Origin: CAZPLZ01 sp964587525
GTDB lineage: Bacteria > Oederibacteriota > CAKKQC01
Assembly (NCBI GenBank): GCA_964587525.1
Contig: CAZPLZ010000058.1
Span: 1 to 18,730, forward strand
DNA length: 18,730 nucleotides
Reading direction: 5' to 3'
Shown here: positions 7,531 through 15,716 of the stretch, piece after piece
Numbering within the stretch: the stretch's first letter is position 1
Layout of the letters: every line of letters begins with the position of its first letter
Notes under the pieces: generated by a model
Told to the model about the DNA's origin: nothing
What the model saw: the letters and a program-made list of their open reading frames with translations, nothing else
The model's database searches: none
Program-made: the position numbers and the translations under genes

Positions 7531-8279
7531 GGCTTTTCTTTACGCGCCAGAAACATGGCGGCGTGTCCTTTCCGGCTTCCGGCGAACAGATCCTGAACCC
7601 AGAACAGCGGCTTCCACCAGAAGGGCAAGCCAAATAAGGAACTCGCCGTTTTCAAAAAGACATGGTCATTCCATGGGTTGTAGAACGACGAGGCAGCCGT
7701 CAGCGTGTCTTGCGCGTCGCCCGCAGCACGCGTTGGCAACAGTCTAAGATACACCCGCCGCAGCGCCCACATAAACGGCACCGTCACGTTCCACCGCGTC
7801 TGAAGCGTCAAACCGGCTGCTCCAAGTTTCTGCTCCAGCTCCGCCCAACTGTAGCGACGGAAATGTCCGTACAGCACATCATCCTGCCGCCACTCCTGCG
7901 GGTTGACCGGCGTGAGCAGCACCATCGCCCCCCCCGGCGCCAGATGCCCAGCAAGGGTTCGTAACAGTCCCTCATCATCCCGCACATGTTCCAGAACGTC
8001 CATGATGAACACAGTTTGGAACTGCCGGCCCTCAAGCCGGCTTAAGGCCCCCTCACACACCTCGACGGACGGAAACGGCACCAGCGCCGCGCGTGCGTGC
8101 GCGATCGCGTCCTTAGAGGAATCCAGCGCGACGCCATGCCAGCCTCTCGCGGCGAGATGCCCGGCCAGCGAGCCCGTGCCGCATCCAACTTCGAGAAAAG
8201 GTGGCTGAAGTTCGTGCCGGCTGATCCAATGATCCACGACGGAAAAAACATAGCGACGCAGCGGCGGGAAATTCGGCAT
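7527..8279 (-). CDS. Class I SAM-dependent methyltransferase
   Basis: A 250-aa protein with the Rossmann methyltransferase motifs: motif I FLEVGCGTGSLAG (residues 28-40), the acidic residue after strand 2 (VALDSS, D53), motif IV FIMDVLEHV, and a post-strand GHLAPGGAMVLLTPVN. Residues ~140-200 resemble the UbiG/methyltransferase_11 type C-terminal half, including a FRRYS stretch. The final ~50 residues are aromatic and hydrophobic (LFGLPFWWKPLFWVQDLFAG), which could contact a lipid or membrane. The first in-frame ATG is 8279 with no strong ribosome-binding site. Its start faces the divergent propeller gene at 8333, leaving about 50 bases for two promoters. The methyl acceptor is unknown. Confidence 0.8.
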   Translation of the reverse strand: MPNFPPLRRYVFSVVDHWISRHELQPPFLEVGCGTGSLAGHLAARGWHGVALDSSKDAIAHARAALVPFPSVEVCEGALSRLEGRQFQTVFIMDVLEHVRDDEGLLRTLAGHLAPGGAMVLLTPVNPQEWRQDDVLYGHFRRYSWAELEQKLGAAGLTLQTRWNVTVPFMWALRRVYLRLLPTRAAGDAQDTLTAASSFYNPWNDHVFLKTASSLFGLPFWWKPLFWVQDLFAGSRKGHAAMFLARKEKP

Positions 8280-8332
8280 CTTTCGAGAAGTGTAACATAG
8301 GAAGACCCTATGGCTGCGGAACGCACTGATCC

Positions 8333-10909
8333 GTGGAGCGAGTAAGCGCGATTCTCTGCCTGTTTGTCCTGCTGCCCACGGGGGTCTCAGCGGACAGCGC
8401 GGACAAGCCGATCCGTGCCCTGGCTGAGTTCAAGGCACCCGAGGGATTAAAGGTCACGCTCTTCGCCGCGCCGCCGGATATCGGTTACCCGGCCTGTCTC
8501 GCCGCCGCTCCGACCGGCGAGCTGTTCGTCGGCGTGGATGAAAACAGCTCGCTCGATCAGGAGCGAGGAAGGGGGCGAATCATCCGGTGTGCCGATGTGG
8601 ACAATGACGGCCGGGCCGATCAATTCACTCTCTTTGTGGATCAATTGGACAGCCCGCGCGGCATGTGCTTTGTCGGAAGGACACTCTACGTGCTTCACCC
8701 GCCGTATCTGACCGCCTTCCAGGACCGGGACGGCAACGGGATAGCTGATCACTCGGAGGTGCTGGTCCGCGGTTTTGGCTTTGACCTCAACTTCAGAGGC
8801 GCCGATCACACCACCAACGGCATCCGCATGGGCATCGATGGTTGGATCTACGTGGCCGTCGGCGACTACGGTTTGGTCAAAGCGGTCGCCAAGGATGGCA
8901 GCCAGTTGCGGCTCCACGGTGGCGGCATCGTTCGCGTGCGGCACGACGGGTCCGAAATCGAGCTGTTCGCTCGAGGCCTGCGCAACGTGTATGACATCGC
9001 CCTCGACCCGTACCTCAATGGGTTCACGCGGGATAACACCAACGACGGCGAGGGCTGGGATGTGCGGCTCAGCCACATCATCGCTGGCGCGCACTACGGC
9101 TACCCCTTGCTGTTCAAGAATTTCTCGGATGAGATCATGCCGGCGCTGGCCGACTACGGCGGCGGCTCCGGGACCGGCGCGCTCTTTCTTCACGAGCCCG
9201 GCTTCCCCGATGGATTTGGCAACACCCTCTACACCTGCGACTGGGGCCGGGGCAGGATCTACCGGCATGAGCTTAAGCCCCGGGGAGGCAGCTTCAAGGC
9301 CGGGCAGGAGGTGTTTGTCGAAATCCCCAAGCCGACCGATATGGATGTGGACGGCTGCTCCCGGCTCTACGTCAGTAGCTGGAAGGGTGGCCAGTTCGTG
9401 TACCAGGAGGACCCGGTTGGCTATGTCGCCCGCTTGACCTGCCCCGCTCTGAAACCGGCTGTCTTCCCTCAGCTCAGGGAGGCGAATGATAAGGAACTCC
9501 TGAGACACCTGACGTCGCCAAGCCAGGTCTTAAGGCTCAACGCCCAGCACGAGCTCCTGCGGCGCGGTCCAAAGCGCACATTCGCCAAGAGACTGAAAAA
9601 GATGGCCCTCAGCGACGGACCACTGTACGCGCGGGTCACGGCGATCTTCACCCTCAAACAATTATTTGGCCCCCGCTCGCACCAGGCCCTCCTCCGAATC
9701 ACCAGGGACAATCAGGTGCGCGAGTTTGCCCTGCGTGCGCTGGCCGACCGCAAGAGCGAGCTGAACGATGTGTCCGCCAACCCATTTGTCCAGGCCCTCG
9801 CCGACAAGAACCCGCGCGTCAGGCTGCAGGCCCTGATCGGTCTGGCACGGCTCGAAAGGAAGGAAGCGGCGGAGGCGATCCTCCAGCTGACGAGCGGCGC
9901 CGACCCGGTCATCGCCCACACCGCGGTCCGATCCCTGGTTACGCTGGGCGCCATCGACACGTGCCTGACGGCCCTGAACACCCCATGGTCGGATCTGGTC
10001 CCCGGAGCCCTGCGCGTCCTTCGTGAACTGCATGATCGGGGAACCGTCGAGGGCCTGATCGGGCGTCTTGAGCAGACGGGGGACGCCTCGATGCGCCGGC
10101 AGATCCTCAAGACGCTGATCCGTCTCTACCACCGCGAAGCCCCGTGGGACGAGAGCTGGTGGGGGACACGTCCCGACACGAGCGGGCCGTATTTCAAACG
10201 GATCACCTGGCCGATGAGCGCGACGATCGAGCAGGCGATCCGCAATGCGGTAGGTACCGCGGACCTCAGCACGGCCACGATGATTTCCCAAGAGCTGACC
10301 AGACACCAGGTGGCCCTAAGCGACCTGCCATGGCCGGAGCAAGCCTTGGCGCTCGCCCAGGACAGCGGCTCCGGAGCGCAGCAGGACCCCAGCCTGGTCG
10401 CCAACGCGCTGAAGGTGACCAGGAAACCGGAAGAGGTGCAACTGTTCACCATGCGATACGAACAGATCGTCTCCCAAACCTTGAAGGAACCCGGCAATGT
10501 CAAACTGGGTGAGCGGCTATTCTCCCGGAAGGCTTGCATCGCATGCCACACCGTCTCCCAGGATCAACCTTCCAAGGGTCCCTACCTCGGAGGGATCGCG
10601 ACGCGCTACAGTCGCAAGGAGCTGATCGAGGCGATCGTGCAGCCCAATGCGAAGATCGCCCAGGGCTTTGCAACCCACTGGTTCACAATGAAGGACGGGA
10701 CCGGGCGCGAAGGGTTTGTCGTCCGCGAGGGTGGCGACGAGGTGGAGATCCGCAATGTCGCGGGGATCGCAGCGGTCCTGTCCAAGGAGCAGATCGCTAA
10801 ACGCGGAACGCGTAAACCCTCGATGATGCCGGAGGGGCTGGTCAACGGCCTGACGGTCAGGGAGTTCGCCTCGCTGCTAGCCTATCTCGAATCACTGAAA
10901 TCTAAGTAA
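8333..10909 (+). CDS. Exported PVC-type propeller/HEAT/cytochrome c protein
   Basis: An 858-aa exported protein of the type called 'putative membrane-bound dehydrogenase / heme-binding domain' in Planctomycetes and relatives. Residues 1-20 are a signal peptide (ILCLFVLLPTGVSA). Residues ~30-375 form a sugar-dehydrogenase-like beta propeller (GLKVTLFAAPPDIGYP, GIRMGIDGWIYVAVGDYG, ELFARGLRNVYDIALD). Two Asp-rich calcium-loop-like segments occur at 88-93 (DVDNDG) and 131-136 (DRDGNG). Residues ~385-610 are HEAT-like helical repeats. The C-terminal domain carries one c-type heme site, CIACH (735-739), and a possible distal Met in SMMPEG (M831/M832). It probably moves electrons from an oxidised substrate in the periplasm. 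The start is GTG 8333, as TGA at 8327 blocks any earlier one; the ribosome-binding site is poor. Its stop overlaps the convergent dehydrogenase gene by 8 bases. Confidence 0.85.
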   Translation: MERVSAILCLFVLLPTGVSADSADKPIRALAEFKAPEGLKVTLFAAPPDIGYPACLAAAPTGELFVGVDENSSLDQERGRGRIIRCADVDNDGRADQFTLFVDQLDSPRGMCFVGRTLYVLHPPYLTAFQDRDGNGIADHSEVLVRGFGFDLNFRGADHTTNGIRMGIDGWIYVAVGDYGLVKAVAKDGSQLRLHGGGIVRVRHDGSEIELFARGLRNVYDIALDPYLNGFTRDNTNDGEGWDVRLSHIIAGAHYGYPLLFKNFSDEIMPALADYGGGSGTGALFLHEPGFPDGFGNTLYTCDWGRGRIYRHELKPRGGSFKAGQEVFVEIPKPTDMDVDGCSRLYVSSWKGGQFVYQEDPVGYVARLTCPALKPAVFPQLREANDKELLRHLTSPSQVLRLNAQHELLRRGPKRTFAKRLKKMALSDGPLYARVTAIFTLKQLFGPRSHQALLRITRDNQVREFALRALADRKSELNDVSANPFVQALADKNPRVRLQALIGLARLERKEAAEAILQLTSGADPVIAHTAVRSLVTLGAIDTCLTALNTPWSDLVPGALRVLRELHDRGTVEGLIGRLEQTGDASMRRQILKTLIRLYHREAPWDESWWGTRPDTSGPYFKRITWPMSATIEQAIRNAVGTADLSTATMISQELTRHQVALSDLPWPEQALALAQDSGSGAQQDPSLVANALKVTRKPEEVQLFTMRYEQIVSQTLKEPGNVKLGERLFSRKACIACHTVSQDQPSKGPYLGGIATRYSRKELIEAIVQPNAKIAQGFATHWFTMKDGTGREGFVVREGGDEVEIRNVAGIAAVLSKEQIAKRGTRKPSMMPEGLVNGLTVREFASLLAYLESLKSK

Positions 10910-11969
10910 CGTTCTCCATGTACTTGCGGTAAATTTCCTCAAACACGCGCACGTCAGTTAAGGCGTCTTTCGCCGGCGAGCGAAACGGCGCGCCGGTCTG
11001 TACGCACTCCACAAAGTGTTTTATTTCTTCCTTATATGACCAGGTCCACCCGGAAGGTGGGAAGAACTCTGATTGCACGTTGCCCTTATCCGCCTGGTAG
11101 AGCTCCACGGTCGCTGGCGCGTTTCGGAGCAGCAAGGGTGGCGCCTCCGTACGGATCCAGCCCTTGTCGAAGTAAATCTGCGTGTGCTCATCCCAGCCGT
11201 GGTATTCGACCATGCCGGATTCGATAACGGCGCGGCATCCGCCGACATCCAGAATGACCACACCCAGCATGCCCCACTTTTGATCCAGGTCCACCGTTTT
11301 GACCTTCACCTTGTCGCCAGCGTTAAGAAACCACCGCACCAAGTTCACGTTGTGGGTGTACTGCTGGAGGTAGCCGATGTAGCGCGGGTAAATATCCTCC
11401 GGCATCCAAGCGGGGCGGATGTCCGGTCCCTTAGGCTTCGGCTCGTCGGTTTGCTCCCAAGCGGTGTCCAACCCTGCCGCCCAGTCCCCGCAAAAGCCAT
11501 GATTACGGACATAGCGGATCTCCCCCATCTCCCCGGTCTTGCGGAACTTGTCCACCATTTTCTTGACCATAATGTTGCCGCCGTCATACCGCTTCATGTA
11601 CCCCACCATCAGGCGCTTCCCACTCTGGCGTTCGGCCGCCAAAATCCGTTCAGCCTGCTCCACGGAAACCGCCATCGGTTTTTCCATGAAGACATCTTTG
11701 CCCGCGTTGAGCAGATCGATCGCGATCTCCCCCTGCCCGGCGTAATGCCCTGAAACGGCCACCGCTTGAATCTCCCTGTCGTTCGCCAACTCCCTGTGGT
11801 CCTGGTACAGCCGGGGAACGCCGAATTTCACCTGCACTCGCTTCCCCAGGTCAGACCTGACTTCAGCAATCGCCACGAGTGCGCAGCCTTCGATGGACTG
11901 AATGTTGGGCATATGGACCCGCTGCGCCATGAACCCGCACCCCACATACCCCAAGCGAAGCTTCTCCAT
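10902..11969 (-). CDS. Gfo/Idh/MocA family oxidoreductase
   Basis: A 355-aa cytosolic NAD(P)-dependent sugar or polyol dehydrogenase. The nucleotide-binding site is GYVGCGFMAQ (residues 7-16), and the family hallmark EKP is at 96-98 in FMEKPMAV. The substrate-domain motif YTHNVNLVRW (204-213) corresponds to the family's 'H..D/N' active-site helix, so H206 and N207 are likely substrate or catalytic residues. Length is normal for the family. No signal peptide is seen, unlike many PVC homologues that carry a Tat leader. ATG 11969 is preceded by GGTGAGGGGGA, which is the edge of the dispersed hairpin repeat at 11971. It lies downstream of the GH-A gene and is probably in the same transcript. Substrate unknown. 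Confidence 0.9.
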   Translation of the reverse strand: MEKLRLGYVGCGFMAQRVHMPNIQSIEGCALVAIAEVRSDLGKRVQVKFGVPRLYQDHRELANDREIQAVAVSGHYAGQGEIAIDLLNAGKDVFMEKPMAVSVEQAERILAAERQSGKRLMVGYMKRYDGGNIMVKKMVDKFRKTGEMGEIRYVRNHGFCGDWAAGLDTAWEQTDEPKPKGPDIRPAWMPEDIYPRYIGYLQQYTHNVNLVRWFLNAGDKVKVKTVDLDQKWGMLGVVILDVGGCRAVIESGMVEYHGWDEHTQIYFDKGWIRTEAPPLLLRNAPATVELYQADKGNVQSEFFPPSGWTWSYKEEIKHFVECVQTGAPFRSPAKDALTDVRVFEEIYRKYMENVT

Positions 11970-11970
11970 T

Positions 11971-12037
11971 CCCCCTCACCCTACCCGGGCTCGAGGAATC
12001 GCCCCGCAGACGACCTCCCCCCAAAGGGGGGAGAGGG
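11971..12037. repeat. GC-rich hairpin repeat, copy 2 (diverged)
   Basis: This shares exact end blocks with the copy at 6662: CCCCCTCACCCT (11971-11982) and GGGGGGAGAGGG (12026-12037). The interior differs: CTCCCCCC (12015-12022), loop AAA, then GGGGGGAG (12026-12033) form a shorter 8-bp stem, and about 30 unrelated bases lie between the outer block and the stem. It occupies nearly all of the 94 bases between the GH-A gene and the dehydrogenase gene. On the minus strand its edge supplies the purine-rich ribosome-binding sequence for the dehydrogenase. Confidence 0.7.
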
Positions 12038-12063
12038 AACAGAAGGATCCCATTGCAAGCCTG

Positions 12064-14775
12064 TTACCGCAACACAACGTGATAGACCGAATCCTCAAGA
12101 AGTTGGATGACAAGAGGAGCGCCATCCGCACCTCCGGTCGTTAAGACCTCCACATCCCGTGGATAGCCGTGCTCGTCCAACGCTTTCACCGCCGGCTTAC
12201 GCCCTGGATCAAGGTCCAGGGTGATCCGAGCCTGGATCTTCTCCACGCCGAACGGCCAACCACCCATCTCGTTGATCCGCCCGTCCTGCCCCCCGGAGGC
12301 GCGGAACCCATATGGGCTCTCCACCGTCATCACCTGGATCAGGATACGGCGGGAAGACTCCAGCGGCCGCCTGTCAAGAGCGGTGATCATCACTGTGGAG
12401 TAGTCGTTTTCTGATTCGATCGTCACCCGGCTTAACTCAAGCTTTGCCAGTTGTGACAGAAACCCGGCCGCCCCCTGGCTGCGCTTCGTGTCAACCCGCA
12501 CGATCCCCTTCTCGTACTCCCAGAACACCTCACCGGTCAGGCTCCGGATCGTCTTCCGATCGCGGTCGATCAGGGTGGCGAGATTCATCTCCATAGACTC
12601 GGCTTTCTCCTCGCCGAACGCACGGACCACCCGGCCAACATAATACGCCAGCGGATCAATGTGGCTGACCTCACCCACAGCCACGCCGCCGGGCGGGATG
12701 TCCCGCGCGCGCAGCTCATCCAGCGCCTGGGCCGCAAACCCGCCCGAGCCTTTCAGCGCATACAGATCCTCCAGGTCGAGCACCTGGCGTACGACGACCT
12801 CAGCCTCTTTCACGTCTCCCCGCCGGTACAGCAGCGCGTAGGCAGGAAAATTCCCCATGATGGCCGGGCTCGCCAGCCCGAATTTTTTCATGGTGGTCTC
12901 CCAAAACGCGCCGTGCAACGCGAAAGCGAAAATTCCGTCGAGGCCCTGAAGCGCGCCGTAGGTCGCCGCCAGAAAGGCGAAACCGGCCCGGTAACGGTTA
13001 GGGTTGGTCCAGCCAATCTCCGAGATGATGGAAGGGTACTGGTCTATCTGGATCATCTGCAGCGGAATCTTCTCTGGAACGCGGACCGCTGCGAGGTTCT
13101 TGAACTCGTGCCCGACCCGTACCGAGTAACCCGCCCCCTCACCCCGGTGCGCCCCGCCGAAATAACCGTGCCGATCGATGACGTCACCGGCGGTGTACGT
13201 GTACCGTTCGAGCGCGTCGAGCAGAGCGGGGTCAGCCACCACCCAGTTGCTGGGCGAGATGAGACTGCGTACCCCGAGCTCCTCCCGGAAATACTTGATG
13301 ATGTCCTCATAGAACCTGCGCTGAACTTCCGTGAGAAACCGGACCTGATCACCGACGCGCTTGCGCCTGCCCGGGCCCGCCCCCTTCAGCCCACCCTGGG
13401 TCATGTGCCACGCCTCGTAGAGGACAGCCCAGCCACCACTTGGATCGTCACCAGGCTCCCGCGCTTCCAGCCAGGCCCGGCGGATCTCCTCCGGCGAGCT
13501 ATAACGCTTCTGCAGCCACTCGCCGTAGAGATTCTCAAGCCGCTGCCAGTACAGCTTGGGGATATTCTTCTTGGTGAACGTCCAGAAAAACAGACTATCC
13601 TCGTTGACGATCTCCACGATGGCCACCGCCGACTCCTGAGCCAGCGGCATCCCCGTGTACGGATTCTTCGTTGTGAGCAGCGCTCGGGCCCAGACCTTGT
13701 AAAACTCCTGCACGCGCGGGTCAAAATACAGCAGGGCAAACGGCTTTTTGTTCTCGATCGCTTCGAACCCGGGCACGTCATACTCGGGCTTGATGTCAAA
13801 CCACAGTGGAAAATAAAAACTCAGCTTGGTGTAGATGCCTTCCCGCTTGAGGGCGGCGACCAAATAGAACAGATCGTCTAATTTTTTTGGATCGGCGACG
13901 GAAGGGTCTTGACCAAAGACCGGACTGTGATACCGCACCATGTTCACGCCGACTTTCGCCAGGCGCCGGGCCAGATAATCGATCGAGGTGTGATCCAATC
14001 CCGCGATCTGTGCGCTGGCGTTGACCGCCCAGAACCTGACAGGTTTCCCGTTACCGAGCACGAAATCAAAACCCTTGCGCCGGACGAACCCGTGCCTCCC
14101 CGCTCTCGTTTCATTGAGATCGCGCAGGTCCAGCAGCGCCTTCCGGCTGAACCGATCCCTTGAGGGCTCCCAGGGGAACATGCGCGGGTTTGCGTGTCCT
14201 GACTTTTCATCGGGCTTGAGCTTCCCGCGGGGGACAAAGGGAATCCGGGTCAGGACGAAACAATCGAACCCTGCGACCAGGTTCTCGCCTTCTCCCGCTA
14301 ACAGCCGCAATTCAAACTCGTGCTCGCCCCCCGTCAAGGTGACTTTGCCCAAATGCACCCAGTTGGCGCCCAGATGTATGCGGATGTACGTGTCGTCGGC
14401 GAGCGAGACATCAAACGGACACACCCACCAGTCAGCGGCGTCGAAACGCCACCGGAAGGGGCCGTGTTTCCAAAATTTTCGGCACCAGAGATCATACTCA
14501 CCATCCCCTGGGACAGTGATCCTATACTTTGCGAAGGCCTCCGGCCCGGTTCGGACCCCAGCGTTGGTCAGCCAGTCCCCGCCGGAAAGCAGGCTGCGCT
14601 TGTGCTCAAACGTGGATGCGGCGTATGGACTCTCCTTTGGGAAGTTGGTTGCCGCAGGGATCTCCGCCTCCCACCAGACGTACTTCCCCGCTGCTTGAGC
14701 CGCGGTGGAATACAGCGTGGCCAGGAGAACGGCTGTTATCAGCCCTCGGCTATTCCCGGCGCAGCAACTTGTCAA
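12064..14775 (-). CDS. Exported clan GH-A glycosidase-like protein
   Basis: About 903 aa from the chosen start. A signal peptide (GLITAVLLATLYSTAAQA) is followed by a beta-sandwich domain at ~30-180 that resembles a carbohydrate-binding module (YVWWEAEIP, GEYDLWCRKFW, GGEHEFELRLL). Residues ~230-610 form a (beta/alpha)8 barrel of the GH5/GH42 kind: GKPVRFWAVNAS, LAKVGVNMVRYH, acid/base candidate E392 in EIVNED, H536 in DRHGYF, and nucleophile candidate E586 in IISEIGW. The C-terminal third is beta-rich. No ATG or good ribosome-binding site exists; TTG 14775 is the best start because it gives a proper signal peptide and lies inside the end of doxX, suggesting coupling. An extension to 14988 is open but reads as a low-complexity shadow of doxX. 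Substrate unknown; the locus suggests plant or microbial glycans. Confidence 0.8.
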   Translation of the reverse strand: MTSCCAGNSRGLITAVLLATLYSTAAQAAGKYVWWEAEIPAATNFPKESPYAASTFEHKRSLLSGGDWLTNAGVRTGPEAFAKYRITVPGDGEYDLWCRKFWKHGPFRWRFDAADWWVCPFDVSLADDTYIRIHLGANWVHLGKVTLTGGEHEFELRLLAGEGENLVAGFDCFVLTRIPFVPRGKLKPDEKSGHANPRMFPWEPSRDRFSRKALLDLRDLNETRAGRHGFVRRKGFDFVLGNGKPVRFWAVNASAQIAGLDHTSIDYLARRLAKVGVNMVRYHSPVFGQDPSVADPKKLDDLFYLVAALKREGIYTKLSFYFPLWFDIKPEYDVPGFEAIENKKPFALLYFDPRVQEFYKVWARALLTTKNPYTGMPLAQESAVAIVEIVNEDSLFFWTFTKKNIPKLYWQRLENLYGEWLQKRYSSPEEIRRAWLEAREPGDDPSGGWAVLYEAWHMTQGGLKGAGPGRRKRVGDQVRFLTEVQRRFYEDIIKYFREELGVRSLISPSNWVVADPALLDALERYTYTAGDVIDRHGYFGGAHRGEGAGYSVRVGHEFKNLAAVRVPEKIPLQMIQIDQYPSIISEIGWTNPNRYRAGFAFLAATYGALQGLDGIFAFALHGAFWETTMKKFGLASPAIMGNFPAYALLYRRGDVKEAEVVVRQVLDLEDLYALKGSGGFAAQALDELRARDIPPGGVAVGEVSHIDPLAYYVGRVVRAFGEEKAESMEMNLATLIDRDRKTIRSLTGEVFWEYEKGIVRVDTKRSQGAAGFLSQLAKLELSRVTIESENDYSTVMITALDRRPLESSRRILIQVMTVESPYGFRASGGQDGRINEMGGWPFGVEKIQARITLDLDPGRKPAVKALDEHGYPRDVEVLTTGGADGAPLVIQLLEDSVYHVVLR

Positions 14776-15142
14776 GGGAGTAGGGGCCGGGACCGGTGAA
14801 CATGAGGGCCAGCGAGACCGTGCAGTAAGCCAGCGCCAGCTCCTTCCTGCCGAAAGGGTCACCGGCGTGGAAGAGGAAGACGGCCACGCCCATGGTGCAG
14901 AACACGAAGAAAGAGGCAACCCTGGTGGCCAGTCCTGCCGCGATGAGGAGCCCGCCGAAGAACTGCGACAGAGCCGCCATCCAGGCAAAGAAGGCCGGCA
15001 GGGGAAATCCCATCTCCCGGGTGCTTTCCACCAACCCTCTCACCCCTCCTCCAAAGACCAGGGAGTACCCGTGGCTGGCGATCCCCAGCCCCATTAGCAC
15101 GCGCAGAATAAGCAATCCCAAACTCGACATCTGTGATCTCAT
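14750..15142 (-). CDS. DoxX family membrane protein
   Basis: A 130-aa integral membrane protein with four hydrophobic segments, typical of DoxX: LGLLILRVLMGLGIASHG (first helix with the family's His-Gly), FFAWMAALSQFFGGLLIAAG, VASFFVFCTMGVAVFLFHAG and LALAYCTVSLALMFTGPGPYSLD. The GPGPYSLD ending is characteristic. The start, ATG 15142, has AGGAG five bases upstream, and those bases abut the N gap at 15153. DoxX proteins are linked to oxidoreductase or thiol stress functions in several bacteria, but the role here is unknown. Its 3' end overlaps the start region of the GH-A gene. Confidence 0.88.
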   Translation of the reverse strand: MRSQMSSLGLLILRVLMGLGIASHGYSLVFGGGVRGLVESTREMGFPLPAFFAWMAALSQFFGGLLIAAGLATRVASFFVFCTMGVAVFLFHAGDPFGRKELALAYCTVSLALMFTGPGPYSLDKLLRRE

Positions 15143-15152
15143 CGCCGCTCCT

Positions 15153-15252
15153 NNNNNNNNNNNNNNNNNNNNNNNNNNNNNNNNNNNNNNNNNNNNNNNN
15201 NNNNNNNNNNNNNNNNNNNNNNNNNNNNNNNNNNNNNNNNNNNNNNNNNNNN
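15153..15252. other. Assembly gap (100 Ns)
   Basis: Exactly 100 undetermined bases, the conventional placeholder for a scaffold gap of unknown length. It lies inside the repeat protein gene and directly before the doxX ribosome-binding site. The repetitive coding sequence on its right edge probably explains why assembly failed there. Confidence 0.98.
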
Positions 15253-15465
15253 TTTATGCTGCTTCTCCTTGGACCCCGCCTTAAGTTTGTGCCTTTCCTC
15301 CATGTGCCGCGCCAGTAGTCCGTGCCGCTCCTCCATGTGCGGCACCAGCAGTCCATGTCGCTCCTTCATGTGTCGCGCCTGCAGTCCATGTCGCTCCTTC
15401 ACGTGCTGTGCCAGCAGGTCGTGTCGCTCCTTCATGCGTTTCGCCTTAAGCTCGTGCTGCTTTTT
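15253..15465 (-). repeat. 33-base coding tandem repeats
   Basis: Six complete 33-base units and a partial seventh encode the 11-residue repeats of the exported protein. The central units (about 15300-15432) are close in DNA as well as protein, with recurring CTCCATGTG or CTTCATGTG followed by a CGCGCC-like core on the plus strand, indicating recent unit duplication. The outermost units are more diverged. The array runs into the N gap, so the copy number is a minimum. Confidence 0.8.
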
Positions 15466-15573
15466 TTTGGACGCGCTGGTCTTTGCCTCCGCCAAGGCTC
15501 CCAGAGCGGGCAAGGTGCCGATGAGCAGAACCGCAGACAGGATTAGAAGTAAGAACTTCTTCATTGGCTTCAT
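15253..15573 (-). CDS. Exported protein of 11-residue His-rich repeats, 3' end lost in gap
   Basis: Partial: 107 codons from ATG 15573 to the gap. AAGGAGG five bases upstream is an excellent ribosome-binding site. Residues 1-28 are a signal peptide (KKFLLLILSAVLLIGTLPALGALA, cleavage after ALA). From residue 37 to the gap the protein is a tandem array with an 11-residue period, consensus K/E-E-R-H-G-L-L-A-R-H-M: six full units (37-102) and part of a seventh. An 11-residue period equals about three helical turns and fits a right-handed (hendecad) coiled coil. Paired His with Met and Arg in each unit could also bind metal or polyanions. I recognise no family. It faces the divergent symporter gene, and doxX follows on the same strand across the gap. 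Confidence 0.75.
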
Positions 15574-15716
15574 GATTACCTCCTTAATCCCATAATCATC
15601 TCACAACCATACGGTTCTCTATCGTAAAACGTGGGCCTGCAACTGTGCGAGCATATCCTTATGCCGCTGCTGCGCTGGAGTACGAGCCGGTCGTGAAGTG
15701 ATATTGTGAAGCCTTC

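Noticed and set aside
8447..9508. 353-codon minus-strand frame inside the heme-propeller gene
   Set aside because: It is a shadow of the propeller domain; the real strand shows a signal peptide, propeller motifs and CIACH in one frame.
12661..13881. 406-codon plus-strand frame inside the GH-A gene
   Set aside because: It is antisense to the catalytic barrel, with no recognisable motifs and no start signal.
14776..14988. N-terminal extension of the GH-A protein into doxX
   Set aside because: The extra 71 residues are Ser/Pro/Trp-rich and come from reading doxX out of frame; they would also bury the signal peptide.
15253..15465. Regular 33-base repeats considered as a CRISPR array
   Set aside because: There are no unique spacers; the units are contiguous, and the period keeps one open frame with a conserved 11-residue pattern after a signal peptide.
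15269..15595. Cys/Ser-rich plus-strand frame opposite the repeat protein
   Set aside because: Its apparent Cys repeats are the complement of the His-rich repeats; the minus-strand frame has the signal peptide and the ribosome-binding site.
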